This document shows, piece by piece, positions 52,882 to 61,512 of a DNA stretch of 64,000 nucleotides. The translations under genes were made by a program, and so were the position numbers. The first letter of the stretch is position 1. Every line of letters begins with the position of its first letter. The stretch covers positions 6,506,501 to 6,570,500 of the forward strand of contig NZ_CP150269.1 of NCBI RefSeq assembly GCF_037976825.1, read 5' to 3'. Under the pieces are notes generated by a model. The model made no database searches. It saw nothing but the letters and a program-made list of their open reading frames with translations, and was not told the origin of the DNA. The stretch is from Paenibacillus sp. FSL K6-1330. GTDB lineage: Bacteria; Bacillota; Bacilli; Paenibacillales; Paenibacillaceae.

Positions 52882-54072
52882 CTATGGCAGGGCCAGCTTC
52901 CCCATAACGGTTGGGCGATCGGCTCCCGTCGCCGCAGGCAAATTGTTAGGAACACCGAGCATGAAGTCATTGCCTAAGAGTGCAAAAATGACGGCTTCTT
53001 TGGCATCGTCATCAAAGCCCAGCGCCTTGGAGGTCATGACTTTCTGTTCCGGCAGCAGCTCGCTTAACATGGAGAGCAGCGTCTTGTTGTGGGCTCCTCC
53101 GCCGGTCACGATCACTTCATCGATCTTGTAACGAGGAAACACGTATCTCACATAGCTGTCCGCAATAGTATGGGCGGTAAACGCCGTAGCCGTTGCCATC
53201 ACGTCCTCATCCGAAAGCTTCCTGAGCCTGGCTTGTTCCAGAAATGAAATCGCATAATTATGACCAAACCATTCTCTTCCCGTTGATTTGGGCGGCTCGG
53301 CGTGAAAATAAGGATGCTCCATCATCTCGCTTAACAAGGCCTGATCCGGGTTGCCTCGGGCAGCCCATGTTCCGCTGTCGTCATACGAAAGCTGCCCTCC
53401 GGACAGCATATGGACTACAGCATCCATGATCATATTGCCGGGCCCGGTATCAAAGGCCAGCACATCCGCAGGATCCGCCCCTGCGGGCAGCGCCGAGCAA
53501 TTGCCGATCCCGCCGATGTTCTGCAGCAGCCTTCCACGCTGCGGGTGCCGAAACAGGATCAAATCTCCGTAAGGAGCAAACGGAGCCCCTTGCCCCCCAA
53601 CCGCCATATCTGCGGGACGGAAGTCTCCTACCGTAAGTTTGCCGGTATGCTTGGCGATAACGGATATATCACCGATCTGTAGAGTCGAAGCGACAGCATA
53701 GGGATCACCTTGTTCAGGTACAGGCTGATGCCAGATCGTCTGTCCATGTGAACTTACCAAATCCACCTCATCGATTCGCATGCCGGCATCGGCGACCACT
53801 TCCAAGACTGCCGCCCCGAACTGATACCCCAGGTATGCATTCATACTGCATACAGCTGCGCTATTGGAATTCTCTTCACTGCACAAATCGCGCAGCCGCT
53901 GACGGAGCTCCGGTTCGTATGGCTTGCTATAGTAATGCAGCAGTTCAACCGATGCCTCGAGGCCGCTTCCGTGTATGCGGACGATGGCCGCATCGATGCC
54001 GTCAAGCGAAGTGCCCGACATCAGGCCGACCACAACGGTCGGCCCTCCATCCTTCCATGGTGAGAACATCAT
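52882..54072 (-). CDS. anmK: Anhydro-N-acetylmuramic acid kinase
   Basis: The 396-residue protein has the AnmK signature GLMSGTSLDGIDAAIVRI at about residues 16-33. The active-site regions VSSHGQTIWHQP, GGQGAPFAPYGD, NIGGIGN and FDTGPGNMIMDA are present, as is the ATP-binding VTGGGAHN. It opens and phosphorylates 1,6-anhydro-MurNAc to MurNAc-6-phosphate, the substrate of MurQ. It starts 3 bases after the namZ stop codon, with the ribosome site inside namZ, and is the last gene of the minus-strand salvage operon. The 52697-52881 stretch after it holds the glcD promoter region and no gene. Confidence 0.95.
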   Translation of the reverse strand: MMFSPWKDGGPTVVVGLMSGTSLDGIDAAIVRIHGSGLEASVELLHYYSKPYEPELRQRLRDLCSEENSNSAAVCSMNAYLGYQFGAAVLEVVADAGMRIDEVDLVSSHGQTIWHQPVPEQGDPYAVASTLQIGDISVIAKHTGKLTVGDFRPADMAVGGQGAPFAPYGDLILFRHPQRGRLLQNIGGIGNCSALPAGADPADVLAFDTGPGNMIMDAVVHMLSGGQLSYDDSGTWAARGNPDQALLSEMMEHPYFHAEPPKSTGREWFGHNYAISFLEQARLRKLSDEDVMATATAFTAHTIADSYVRYVFPRYKIDEVIVTGGGAHNKTLLSMLSELLPEQKVMTSKALGFDDDAKEAVIFALLGNDFMLGVPNNLPAATGADRPTVMGKLALP

Positions 54073-54075
54073 ACT

Positions 54076-55254
54076 TTACGCCTCCCCATACAGCAGGTAA
54101 GGAGCCCGCATCATTCTCCACCGCTCCGCATCCTTGCCCCATTCGGCAACAATGCGCTGGAGTCCGGCTTCTTCGTGGATATGCCGTCGGACATCCTCGC
54201 TGCCCGTCAGTAAATCAATAAAATACCGGTTGCGTCCCTCCGGTGGGGTAAGCCACTGGAACTGATCCGGGTACATTCGGCTAACCAGGTTCAGCAGCAC
54301 AAGCCCTGTACGCACAGCTTCCACTTTTGCCGAATTCGTTACAAACAACATCACCCCGCCGCAGCCTTCGCCCTGATGCTTCGAGAAGGTGGGTGTCATG
54401 TACATGGAATGGGCAAACACACCTGGCAGTCCGTACGAGTTGAATGCCTTCGCCAATTCTTCTCCATTGACCCATGGAGCACCGATCCATTCAAACGGCC
54501 GGGTCGTCCCCCTGCCTTCCGAAAGATTGGTCCCTTCGAAGAAGCAGGTCCCGCTGTACAGCCGCACCGTATCCATCGTAGGAATGTTCGGGGAAGGCGG
54601 TACCCACGGAAGACCCGTGTCGGTATAGACCATGTCGCGCGTCCATCCTTCGAGCTGAATCACATCCAGATCACATCCGGTCCCCCGCAAGTCATTGGCC
54701 ATGCGCGCAAATTCGCCAATGGTCATCCCGGTGCTAATCGGAATCTGCCATCCTCCCACCATGGATTCATATCCCGGCTGCAGCAAGCCGCCTTCACAGC
54801 GCTCACCGCCAAGCGGATTCGGCCGGTCCAGGACAAGCAAGCTCTTGCCTTGCTCAGCGCATGCCTCCATGACATAGAGCAGCGTGGTCAAATACGTGTA
54901 GAAACGGACACCGAGGTCTTGAATATCGAAGATGACCGTGTCCACGTTCTTCAGCATGTCGGCATCCGGTTTACGCCGCGAACCATACAGGCTGTACACC
55001 GGCACGCCGAATACCGGGTCCACTTCATCATCGACGTGCTTGCCTGCCTGCAGCTGACCGCGCAGCCCATGCTCGCAAGCAAACAAAGCCGTCAATTCGG
55101 ACTCGGGTAAGCCTGCAATCACCTCGATAGATGAACGAAAATCCGACGTAAGCCCCGTCGGATTCGTGATGACGCCAAGGCGACGACCCGTAAATTTCTC
55201 ATGCTTGATGTTCGGCAGCATATCAATTCCGCTCCGCACGTTGCTTCTCATCAT
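54076..55254 (-). CDS. namZ: Exo-beta-N-acetylmuramidase NamZ (GH171, DUF1343), without signal peptide
   Basis: The 392-residue protein has the two-domain DUF1343 layout of Bacillus subtilis NamZ (YbbC). Conserved segments are LGVITNPTGLT, FACEHGLRGQLQAG with the likely catalytic Glu, VPVYSLYG, VIFDIQDLGVRFYTY and LDRPNPLGG. NamZ releases MurNAc from the non-reducing end of peptidoglycan fragments. The B. subtilis enzyme is exported. This one begins directly with the domain (RSGIDMLPNIKHEKFTGRRL) and has no hydrophobic leader, so it should act in the cytoplasm. It overlaps the preceding membrane-protein gene by an ATGA. Confidence 0.93.
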   Translation of the reverse strand: MMRSNVRSGIDMLPNIKHEKFTGRRLGVITNPTGLTSDFRSSIEVIAGLPESELTALFACEHGLRGQLQAGKHVDDEVDPVFGVPVYSLYGSRRKPDADMLKNVDTVIFDIQDLGVRFYTYLTTLLYVMEACAEQGKSLLVLDRPNPLGGERCEGGLLQPGYESMVGGWQIPISTGMTIGEFARMANDLRGTGCDLDVIQLEGWTRDMVYTDTGLPWVPPSPNIPTMDTVRLYSGTCFFEGTNLSEGRGTTRPFEWIGAPWVNGEELAKAFNSYGLPGVFAHSMYMTPTFSKHQGEGCGGVMLFVTNSAKVEAVRTGLVLLNLVSRMYPDQFQWLTPPEGRNRYFIDLLTGSEDVRRHIHEEAGLQRIVAEWGKDAERWRMMRAPYLLYGEA

Positions 55255-55946
55255 ATGCTTACACCTCTCGCTTCCGAGGCTACCACACCGTCTTCCACCG
55301 GTTTGGCCTCTTCCGGATTCAGTACATTATACGTAACCTTGTGCTGGTATATAGCCCACATACCGTTAAACAAAAATCCAAAGGCAACGACCGTAACCAT
55401 CAGCGGAATCGCAACGCAGAAGGCTTGAAAGCATGCGCCCAATGTATAGGCCGGAAACTTCAGGAACAGCTTGACACTGTGGGCCATGGCCTTGAAGATG
55501 CCCATCCCTTCCTGAATGACAAGCTGAAAGGTGTAGAATTGGGAGATGAGCGCCATGACAACAAAATAAGTTTGGAACACGCCAATCGCAAGATAGCCGA
55601 TCCCCTCTTTGCCTCCGTAATACCACCAGGTGGACCATAGAATCAATGTCATCACCACGAAGAAGAAGCCCATGACGACGGCGGGTCCAAGCCCTTTAAG
55701 CGCACCTTGAAACACGTCTTTCAGCCTGGACTTGCCCCGCTCCGTTTTGCGGTGATAGGCATAACAAACACCATAGAACAGCGGCATATACAGAACCGGC
55801 AGCAGCACCAGCGCTACCCACAGCGGCACAAACATAACCACCGTTACGAGCACCAGCGAGGTAATCATGCTGTATAAGGCCACCGCCGTAATCTCACGGT
55901 AAATCTCAACCCCGGTCTTCTTCAACACATCATTCAGCTTGCGCAT
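55251..55946 (-). CDS. Multi-pass membrane protein of the salvage operon (DUF624/YesL-like)
   Basis: The ATG at 55946 follows GAGGAGAGG and gives 231 residues. About five or six hydrophobic segments are seen, with a polar stretch YHRKTERGKSRLKDVFQGAL near residue 70 resembling YesL-type proteins. YesL-like proteins are often encoded with family-1 sugar importers, and their role is unknown. It lies 26 bases after the ATPase gene, and its TGA overlaps the namZ ATG. Its place in the operon suggests an accessory role in uptake. Confidence 0.8.
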   Translation of the reverse strand: MRKLNDVLKKTGVEIYREITAVALYSMITSLVLVTVVMFVPLWVALVLLPVLYMPLFYGVCYAYHRKTERGKSRLKDVFQGALKGLGPAVVMGFFFVVMTLILWSTWWYYGGKEGIGYLAIGVFQTYFVVMALISQFYTFQLVIQEGMGIFKAMAHSVKLFLKFPAYTLGACFQAFCVAIPLMVTVVAFGFLFNGMWAIYQHKVTYNVLNPEEAKPVEDGVVASEARGVSI

Positions 55947-55972
55947 AGCTTTCCTCTCCTCTTCGTCGTTGT

Positions 55973-57079
55973 TTACCAATCGATACGCTGCTCCGTCTCA
56001 GGATCGAAGAAATGCACTTTATCGAAATTGAAAATGAAGGTTTTGTCCATGCCCGGATAACCCGTCGTTTCCGGATGAACCTTCGCGGTAACGGTCCGGT
56101 TTCCTACGCGGAAGTACACCAAATTCTCAGAACCGAGATGTTCAACGACCTGAACCTTGGTGGAATACTTGTAATCCAGATTGGTTGTGCCTGGCATATC
56201 CTCGCCAGTAATATGCTCAGGGCGAATCCCCAGAATAAGATGCCCATTGTCGTATTTGCTCAGCGCACCCGCCATCGCGTCCGGAATGGTAAATGCCCCG
56301 CCTTCCATGCGGAGGACATTTCCTTCCTTCTGCACATCGATGAAGTTCATCGGGGGGGAGCCGATAAAGCCAGCCACGAACATGTTCTGCGGATTCGCAT
56401 ACAGCTCGGTTGGTGATGCGATCTGCTGGATAATGCCGTTGTTCATCACGACGATCCGCTCACCGAGCGTCATCGCTTCAACCTGATCATGCGTTACATA
56501 TACAATGGTGGCTTCCAGACGCTTGTGCAGCTCAGACAGCTCTACCCGCATCTGCACGCGAAGCTTCGCATCCAGGTTCGACAGCGGCTCATCAAAGAGG
56601 AACACCTGCGGGTCGCGCACGATGGCCCGCCCTACCGCCACACGCTGACGCTGTCCACCGGACAGCTCGCGCGGCTTCCGGTCAATCATCGACTCCAAGC
56701 CGAGAATGGACGCCGCCTGCGCTACCTTTTGCTCAATATAAGCCTTGGGCTTCTTCAAGTTCTTCAAGCCGAAGGAAAGATTCTCGCGAATCGTCATATG
56801 CGGATACAGCGCATAATCCTGAAACACCATGGCGATATCCCGGTCTTTCGGATGAAGATTGTTCACCACCCGGTCGCCGATGACGATATCGCCGGACGTC
56901 TGACGCTCAAGGCCTGCAATCATGCGCAGCGAGGTGGTTTTGCCGCAGCCGGAAGGACCGACAAATACCACGAACTCTTTATCATTGATCACAAAGTCCG
57001 ACCCCGCTACAGCGGTAAAGGTCCCTTTGTTGTCGTCTACAAATTCTTTTCGTATATTACGGAATTCTACGCGTGCCAT
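55973..57079 (-). CDS. ugpC: Sugar ABC transporter ATPase, UgpC/MsmX/MalK type
   Basis: The 368-residue protein has a Walker A loop GPSGCGKTTSLR, a Q-loop MVFQDYALYPHMT, the signature LSGGQRQRVAVGRAI, Walker B FLFDEPLSNLDA and the switch His in YVTHDQVEAMTL. A C-terminal regulatory domain (about 240-368, with the GIRPEHI motif) is typical of CUT1 importers. It lies 14 bases after the MalG-type permease. It is the only CUT1 ATPase in the window; the two other sugar importers lack one and may share this or another MsmX-like subunit. Confidence 0.96.
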   Translation of the reverse strand: MARVEFRNIRKEFVDDNKGTFTAVAGSDFVINDKEFVVFVGPSGCGKTTSLRMIAGLERQTSGDIVIGDRVVNNLHPKDRDIAMVFQDYALYPHMTIRENLSFGLKNLKKPKAYIEQKVAQAASILGLESMIDRKPRELSGGQRQRVAVGRAIVRDPQVFLFDEPLSNLDAKLRVQMRVELSELHKRLEATIVYVTHDQVEAMTLGERIVVMNNGIIQQIASPTELYANPQNMFVAGFIGSPPMNFIDVQKEGNVLRMEGGAFTIPDAMAGALSKYDNGHLILGIRPEHITGEDMPGTTNLDYKYSTKVQVVEHLGSENLVYFRVGNRTVTAKVHPETTGYPGMDKTFIFNFDKVHFFDPETEQRIDW

Positions 57080-57093
57080 AACTTTGCCTCCTT

Positions 57094-57927
57094 CTAGCCT
57101 TTAACGGCTCCAATGGTGATGCCTTGCAGGAAATAGCGCTGAAGCGAGAAGAACAGGATCATCATCGGCAGTGCCGCGACGGTTGCTCCAGCCATAAGTG
57201 CGCCGAAATCGGTCGTGTCCGCATAAACGAAGGAAGCCAGACCGACTTGAATGGTCCTCATTTCCGTCGAATTGGTCACGAGGAAGGGCCAGAAGAAATC
57301 GTTCCAGGATGCAACGAACGTGAAAATCGCCAGCACGGCAAGACCCGGTTTAGCCATCGGAAGAATGACTTTCCAGAAGATGCCGAATTCCCCGCAAGCG
57401 TCGATACGCGCTGCATGAATCAGAGAGGTAGGCAGCGATGACATGTACTGCTTCATCAAGAAAATATTGCCCACGCTTACAATGCCGGGAAGAAGTATAG
57501 CTGTGTATGTATTCCCCAGATCAAATACGTCAATCATCAAAATATAGAGCGGAATCAGCGTCACTTGCGCCGGGATCATCATCGTGCTGAGCAAAACCCA
57601 AAATACCGCTTTGTTCCCTGGGAACTTCAGCTTCGCAAAGGCATACCCTGCGAGTGAGGCCAGGAATACGTTGGTCACCGTCAGGATGGACGAGATCAAT
57701 AAGGAGTTAAAGAGCCATCTCATGACGTTGGTTTTGCCAAAAAAACGCTCGTACGGGGCCACGGAAAATACGTCCGGAATCATTTTCGGGATAAACGAAG
57801 CCGCTGATTTGGTGTCCTGCACAGAGCCAATCAACATCCAGTACATCGGAATGATCGTCAGAACGCTCCATACCACCAAGATGACCGAAGCCACAATCAG
57901 CATGATCAATTTTGATCTTGATTTCAT
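57094..57927 (-). CDS. Sugar ABC transporter permease, MalG type (salvage operon)
   Basis: The 277-residue protein has six membrane segments and the EAA-type loop IHAARIDACGEFGIFWKVILP. It ends in the GITIGAVKG motif of the MalG branch. It lies 33 bases after its MalF-type partner and 14 bases before the ATPase gene. The likely substrate is a MurNAc-containing sugar, judged from the operon. Confidence 0.95.
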   Translation of the reverse strand: MKSRSKLIMLIVASVILVVWSVLTIIPMYWMLIGSVQDTKSAASFIPKMIPDVFSVAPYERFFGKTNVMRWLFNSLLISSILTVTNVFLASLAGYAFAKLKFPGNKAVFWVLLSTMMIPAQVTLIPLYILMIDVFDLGNTYTAILLPGIVSVGNIFLMKQYMSSLPTSLIHAARIDACGEFGIFWKVILPMAKPGLAVLAIFTFVASWNDFFWPFLVTNSTEMRTIQVGLASFVYADTTDFGALMAGATVAALPMMILFFSLQRYFLQGITIGAVKG

Positions 57928-57960
57928 AGGTGCACCCCCTTTTAGCTTCAGAAATATGCA

Positions 57961-58878
57961 TTAATACTCCACGTCGGACGAGAAGTATTTGAACTGAATG
58001 ATGGAAATGACAATAATCAATGCGGCTAATACAAAAGATTGCGCTGCTGCGAGTCCAAATTCATAGAAGTTGAAGGCGGTGCTGTAAATCAGGTAGGCGA
58101 TGGTTGTCGTCGCGAAGTTCGGACCGCCCTGCGTCATCAGATACACCGAGATAAATACCTGGAAGGACGTAATGACACCCGTCACCAGCAGATACAACGT
58201 GGTTGGTTTCATCAGCGGCCACGTAATGCGCCAGAATTTGGACCAACCGCTTGCATGGTCAATATCCGCAGCTTCATAGAGGGATTTGGGAATCCCGCCC
58301 ATGGCAGCCAAATACAGAATAATGCCCGCACCATGAGAACCGAGCCAGTTCATCAAGATGAGCGAAAAGAGTGCGGTGTTCGATTTGCCGAGCCATATGA
58401 CCGGGTCAAATCCGAACAATCCAATGAAGCGATTCAACAGCCCCGCATGGGTCGGATCGTAAATCGCGAGCCATACGACCGAGATGGTGACGCCGGAAGC
58501 AACGGCCGGCAAATACATCGTAGCCTTGAAGAACGTCTGCCATTTATTCTTCATCTGAAAAATAAAAAAGGATAACGCATACGTGATGACAATGTTAACC
58601 GGAACGGTACCGATCGTGAATAAAACCGTATTCCTCATGGATTTCCAGAACACTTCATCCTGTACCATCCGTGTGTAATTGTCCGTTCCAATCCATTCGG
58701 AGCCCATCACGCTGTATTCCTGAAAGCTCATCAGAAAAGCGGAGGCAACAGGGTAAAGTGTAAATACCAAGAACAACAGTACGGGAGCCAGAATGAATAA
58801 ATACGCCCATCCATATTCGCGTAGATAACCCTTCATTGGGGGACGCGAGGGCCGGGTTTGCGCCGGGGCAGTCTGCAT
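57961..58878 (-). CDS. Sugar ABC transporter permease, MalF type (salvage operon)
   Basis: The ATG at 58878 follows AAAGGAGGAAAT and gives 305 residues; a possible earlier ATG lies before the ribosome site. Six membrane segments follow a Pro/Arg-rich N-terminus. The EAA loop is YEAADIDHASGWSKFWRITWP. It forms the channel with the MalG-type partner. A hairpin in the 131-base gap before it separates it from the binding-protein gene. Confidence 0.95.
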   Translation of the reverse strand: MQTAPAQTRPSRPPMKGYLREYGWAYLFILAPVLLFLVFTLYPVASAFLMSFQEYSVMGSEWIGTDNYTRMVQDEVFWKSMRNTVLFTIGTVPVNIVITYALSFFIFQMKNKWQTFFKATMYLPAVASGVTISVVWLAIYDPTHAGLLNRFIGLFGFDPVIWLGKSNTALFSLILMNWLGSHGAGIILYLAAMGGIPKSLYEAADIDHASGWSKFWRITWPLMKPTTLYLLVTGVITSFQVFISVYLMTQGGPNFATTTIAYLIYSTAFNFYEFGLAAAQSFVLAALIIVISIIQFKYFSSDVEY

Positions 58879-58944
58879 TTGATTTCCTCCTTTGCGCACA
58901 GGTGAAGTATTTTCATGAAGCCTTTTGAAGCCTGGAGTGGTTGG

Positions 58945-59000
58945 TTTAAAAAGGGAGTGACCCGTTTTGTTCCTGCTAAGGACAACGGGACACCCCCTTA
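58945..59000 (-). terminator. Intercistronic hairpin between binding protein and permease genes
   Basis: On the minus strand AAGGGGGTGTCCCGTT pairs with AAACGGGTCACTCCCTT (a few mismatches) around an inner TCCT/AGGA pairing, followed by TTTTTAAA. It lies about 10 bases after the binding-protein stop codon. It probably lets most transcripts end here, raising the ratio of binding protein to permease. Confidence 0.75.
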
Positions 59001-59009
59001 TAACTTCAA

Positions 59010-60404
59010 TTACTGTCCTAAAATTTGTTTGCCTTTATCCTTGAAGTCCTGTGCGATCTGCTCCGGTGTCTTCTCTCCCGAAAACAGCGCCTGAATGTTC
59101 GGCTTCACCACTTGCTCCTTGAACTTCTTCTGGTTGCCTGAGGCATCTGCATCGAGGTTCAGGGTCACCGGAATTTCTTTGAAGTTTGCGAAAATTTCCG
59201 CTGCTTTAATTGTGGATTCCGTACCGAGTCCTTTGCCTTCATAAAACTCCGCTTGGGATTTGCGAACGAAAGGCAACACCAGTTCATTCGCGGAATTGCC
59301 GGCTTTCGCGCCGCTCAGTCCTTCCATGATCAGGAACGTGTTCTTCGCATGCTCTTCGCCTTTATCCTTCTTCTGTTTGAAAGCGACATAGCCTTCACCA
59401 AACATGGATGTCTTGCGCTCCGCCCCGTCATTATGCGGAACCGGCAGCAGGACGAACTCGATTTTCGCGCCTTGGACCGTACCGCTGTCAATATCCTTCG
59501 CGCGGTTCTGGAGCATCACATCGTAGTAAGGAATCGCTTTGGACACAACCGCGGCTTCCTCTGCATAGAACAGATCCATCCGTTTCGCCGGCGTAAGCGC
59601 GGCAGTCTCGGCAGGCAAATGCCCGGCTTTCATCAGATCGGACACGAATGTCATCGTGTCCAGAATCCGCTCGTCGTTCCATTGAAACTCGCCTTTATCG
59701 TTCAGAACGTCCGGCATGCCGTTGCTGCGTGTCAGCATTTCCATGAAGTCCAGGGAAGTACCGTCCGTCACAAGCGCATACTGCGTATTTCCGTTCGGGA
59801 GCTTCTTGGTCAGCTTCTCGGCAGCTGCCTTAAATTCGGTCCAAGTCCAGCCGTTCTCTTGAATAGCCTTCCAGTCGATGCCTGCTTCTTCAAGGATCTT
59901 CTTGTTGCCGCCCCAAGCCCAGAGGGATTGGTACAGCGGAAGTCCATATTGTTTGCCCTGGATTTGGCCCAGCTCAAGCGTTCCCGGCAGGTAGTCGTTT
60001 TTGATCTCGTCTGTAATATAAGGGGAAAGCTCCAGTGCAAGGCCCGTATCCACATAAGCTCCATCCACTGCGTGGAAATAGAGGTCAGGCGGGTTACCGG
60101 CATTCAAGGCCACGTCGAACTTCTTCGGACCTTCAGCCCAGGAGAGCACTTCGGTTTGGACCGTAATGTGCGGATATTTTTCTTTCAAATCCGCCACATG
60201 CTCTTTCAACTCATCTTCGTATTTACCATGAACCGGATAAGTCCAGACGACAACCGTATCCTGCTTCGGTGCGGCCTCACCGTTTCCTTCCGAAATGGTC
60301 CCGGATCCGCCTTCCGGAGTCTTCGCCCCGCCGGATCCGCCGCAAGCTGCGGTAAACACGAGCATCAAAGAAGCCAACAATGTAAGCCAACCTTTTTTCT
60401 TCAT
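59010..60404 (-). CDS. ABC transporter substrate-binding lipoprotein (salvage operon)
   Basis: The 464-residue family-1 solute-binding protein has a lipobox VFTAAC with the lipidated cysteine at residue 21 and a Gly/Ser/Glu-rich tether. The mature domain (VVVWTYPVHGKYEDELKEHV onward) has the usual two-lobed pattern. It follows murR by 46 bases and precedes two permeases and the ATPase gene. The ligand is probably MurNAc, a MurNAc-GlcNAc disaccharide or a muropeptide, inferred from the neighbouring genes only. Confidence 0.94.
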   Translation of the reverse strand: MKKKGWLTLLASLMLVFTAACGGSGGAKTPEGGSGTISEGNGEAAPKQDTVVVWTYPVHGKYEDELKEHVADLKEKYPHITVQTEVLSWAEGPKKFDVALNAGNPPDLYFHAVDGAYVDTGLALELSPYITDEIKNDYLPGTLELGQIQGKQYGLPLYQSLWAWGGNKKILEEAGIDWKAIQENGWTWTEFKAAAEKLTKKLPNGNTQYALVTDGTSLDFMEMLTRSNGMPDVLNDKGEFQWNDERILDTMTFVSDLMKAGHLPAETAALTPAKRMDLFYAEEAAVVSKAIPYYDVMLQNRAKDIDSGTVQGAKIEFVLLPVPHNDGAERKTSMFGEGYVAFKQKKDKGEEHAKNTFLIMEGLSGAKAGNSANELVLPFVRKSQAEFYEGKGLGTESTIKAAEIFANFKEIPVTLNLDADASGNQKKFKEQVVKPNIQALFSGEKTPEQIAQDFKDKGKQILGQ

Positions 60405-60450
60405 GTACTACTCCCCTTATCATTTATATATTTGTGGTTTTCGCTATCAA

Positions 60451-61287
60451 CTACAACCGCTTGATCGCTTGCCGGCTCTCATCCAGGTATTTCACTGAAT
60501 TCTCGTAATTCCGACTGGCGACGCCCAGATATAAAATATCGATAAGATTAAGCTGCGTAATACGAGAGGACATCGCGCCACTGCGAATCTCGTTCTCCGT
60601 GGAAGAGGTGTACAAGGGAATGTCTACCGATCGGCTCAAGGTAGAATCACCGTATTTGGTAATGCCAATCGTCTTGCACCCCTTCTCCCTCGCAATGGCT
60701 GCTGCGCGGATCACTTCATCCGTTTCACCGGAGTAGGAAATGCATACGGCCGTATCATCTGGCGTCAGCAGTACCGCCGAGGTGAGCTGAACATGTGGAT
60801 CCGGAAAAGATATGCATACCTTATTAATCCGCAAAAATTTCTGTTGAGCATCCATCCCGATCAGATTGGAAGCCCCTACCCCGAACATGAAAATGCGCTT
60901 CGATTGATCGAGGGCCAGAACGGCCTCTTCTACCTTCCCTTCCTCCATAATCTTCATCGTATCCCGAATCGATTGAATGTTGTTGTTCGAGACGTTCTGT
61001 ATAATTGCAGAAATGCTGTCATTGGGCCGGATATCCTGATACCCGGTGGCTAATGGCTCCTGCAAATCTCCAGCTACCTTCAGCTTCAGATCCTGATAGC
61101 CTTTGAAACCCATCGTTTTGCACAGGCGTACTATGGCAGCCTGACTGGAACCGCTTCGGACTGCAAGATCCGCGACCGACATCTGTATCATCTCTGCCGG
61201 TTCCTGCAAAATGAAGGCTGCAACTTTGCGCTCGGACGGATTTAATGAATCATACACCTCACGCAATCGAACCAATCCGCCGTTCAT
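60451..61287 (-). CDS. murR: MurR/RpiR family transcriptional regulator
   Basis: The ATG at 61287 follows AAAGGGGGG and gives 278 residues; the open frame upstream is untranslated. An N-terminal HTH_6 domain (residues 1-77; LNPSERKVAAFILQEP and RSGSSQAAIVRLCKTMGFKG) is followed by a SIS sugar-phosphate-binding domain (about 115-250; RIFMFGVGASNLIGMDAQQK, CISYSGETDEVI). MurR repressors respond to MurNAc-6-phosphate. It is the first gene of the salvage operon and sits next to the divergent kinase/murQ arm, so it probably controls both. Confidence 0.93.
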   Translation of the reverse strand: MNGGLVRLREVYDSLNPSERKVAAFILQEPAEMIQMSVADLAVRSGSSQAAIVRLCKTMGFKGYQDLKLKVAGDLQEPLATGYQDIRPNDSISAIIQNVSNNNIQSIRDTMKIMEEGKVEEAVLALDQSKRIFMFGVGASNLIGMDAQQKFLRINKVCISFPDPHVQLTSAVLLTPDDTAVCISYSGETDEVIRAAAIAREKGCKTIGITKYGDSTLSRSVDIPLYTSSTENEIRSGAMSSRITQLNLIDILYLGVASRNYENSVKYLDESRQAIKRL

Positions 61288-61356
61288 TTCTTGCCCCCCT
61301 TTACAAATAATCCTCTGATGATCATTCATATGTAACATTACTTTACACAACTTGAA

Positions 61357-61382
61357 TGAAAGCATGACTGGTATCGCTTTCA
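61357..61382. promoter_or_regulatory. Inverted repeat in the murR leader, second operator candidate
   Basis: TGAAAGC (61357-61363) and GCTTTCA (61376-61382) form 7-bp inverted arms spaced by 12 bases. The half-site TGAAA is the same as in the operator candidate at 61415-61429. It lies just downstream of the predicted murR transcription start. Confidence 0.4.
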
Positions 61383-61401
61383 ATATCAGTGGATTGAGTT
61401 T

Positions 61402-61430
61402 ATTATAAATTGTATGAAATTATATTTCAA
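61402..61430 (-). promoter_or_regulatory. Sigma-A promoter of the murR salvage operon
   Basis: On the minus strand TTGAAA (-35, 61430-61425) and TATAAT (-10, 61407-61402) are spaced by exactly 17 bases. The predicted start lies near 61395 and gives a leader of about 108 bases before murR. Confidence 0.75.
61415..61429. promoter_or_regulatory. Palindromic operator candidate for MurR
   Basis: TGAAATTATATTTCA has perfect 6-bp arms around TAT. A wider imperfect palindrome TGTAT...ATACA extends it to 61411-61434. It covers the -35 region and spacer of the murR promoter and lies about 30 bases from the -35 of the divergent kinase promoter, so one bound dimer could repress both. Confidence 0.6.
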
Positions 61431-61457
61431 TACATAATTCATGATTTAAAATTTTAT

Positions 61458-61486
61458 TTTACAACACTTCTGTTTTCTCCTATACT
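61458..61486 (+). promoter_or_regulatory. Sigma-A promoter of the kinase-murQ operon
   Basis: TTTACA (-35, 61458-61463) and TATACT (-10, 61481-61486) are spaced by 17 bases. The -10 ends 26 bases before the kinase ATG, so the leader is short (about 20 bases). Confidence 0.75.
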
Positions 61487-61512
61487 GGTTATAGAAAGCG
61501 AAGTGGTTCAAT

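Noticed and set aside
59253..60464. Plus-strand ORF of 403 codons opposite the salvage-operon binding-protein gene
   Set aside because: It is antisense to a well-supported family-1 binding protein and has the same shadow composition; no start signal supports it.
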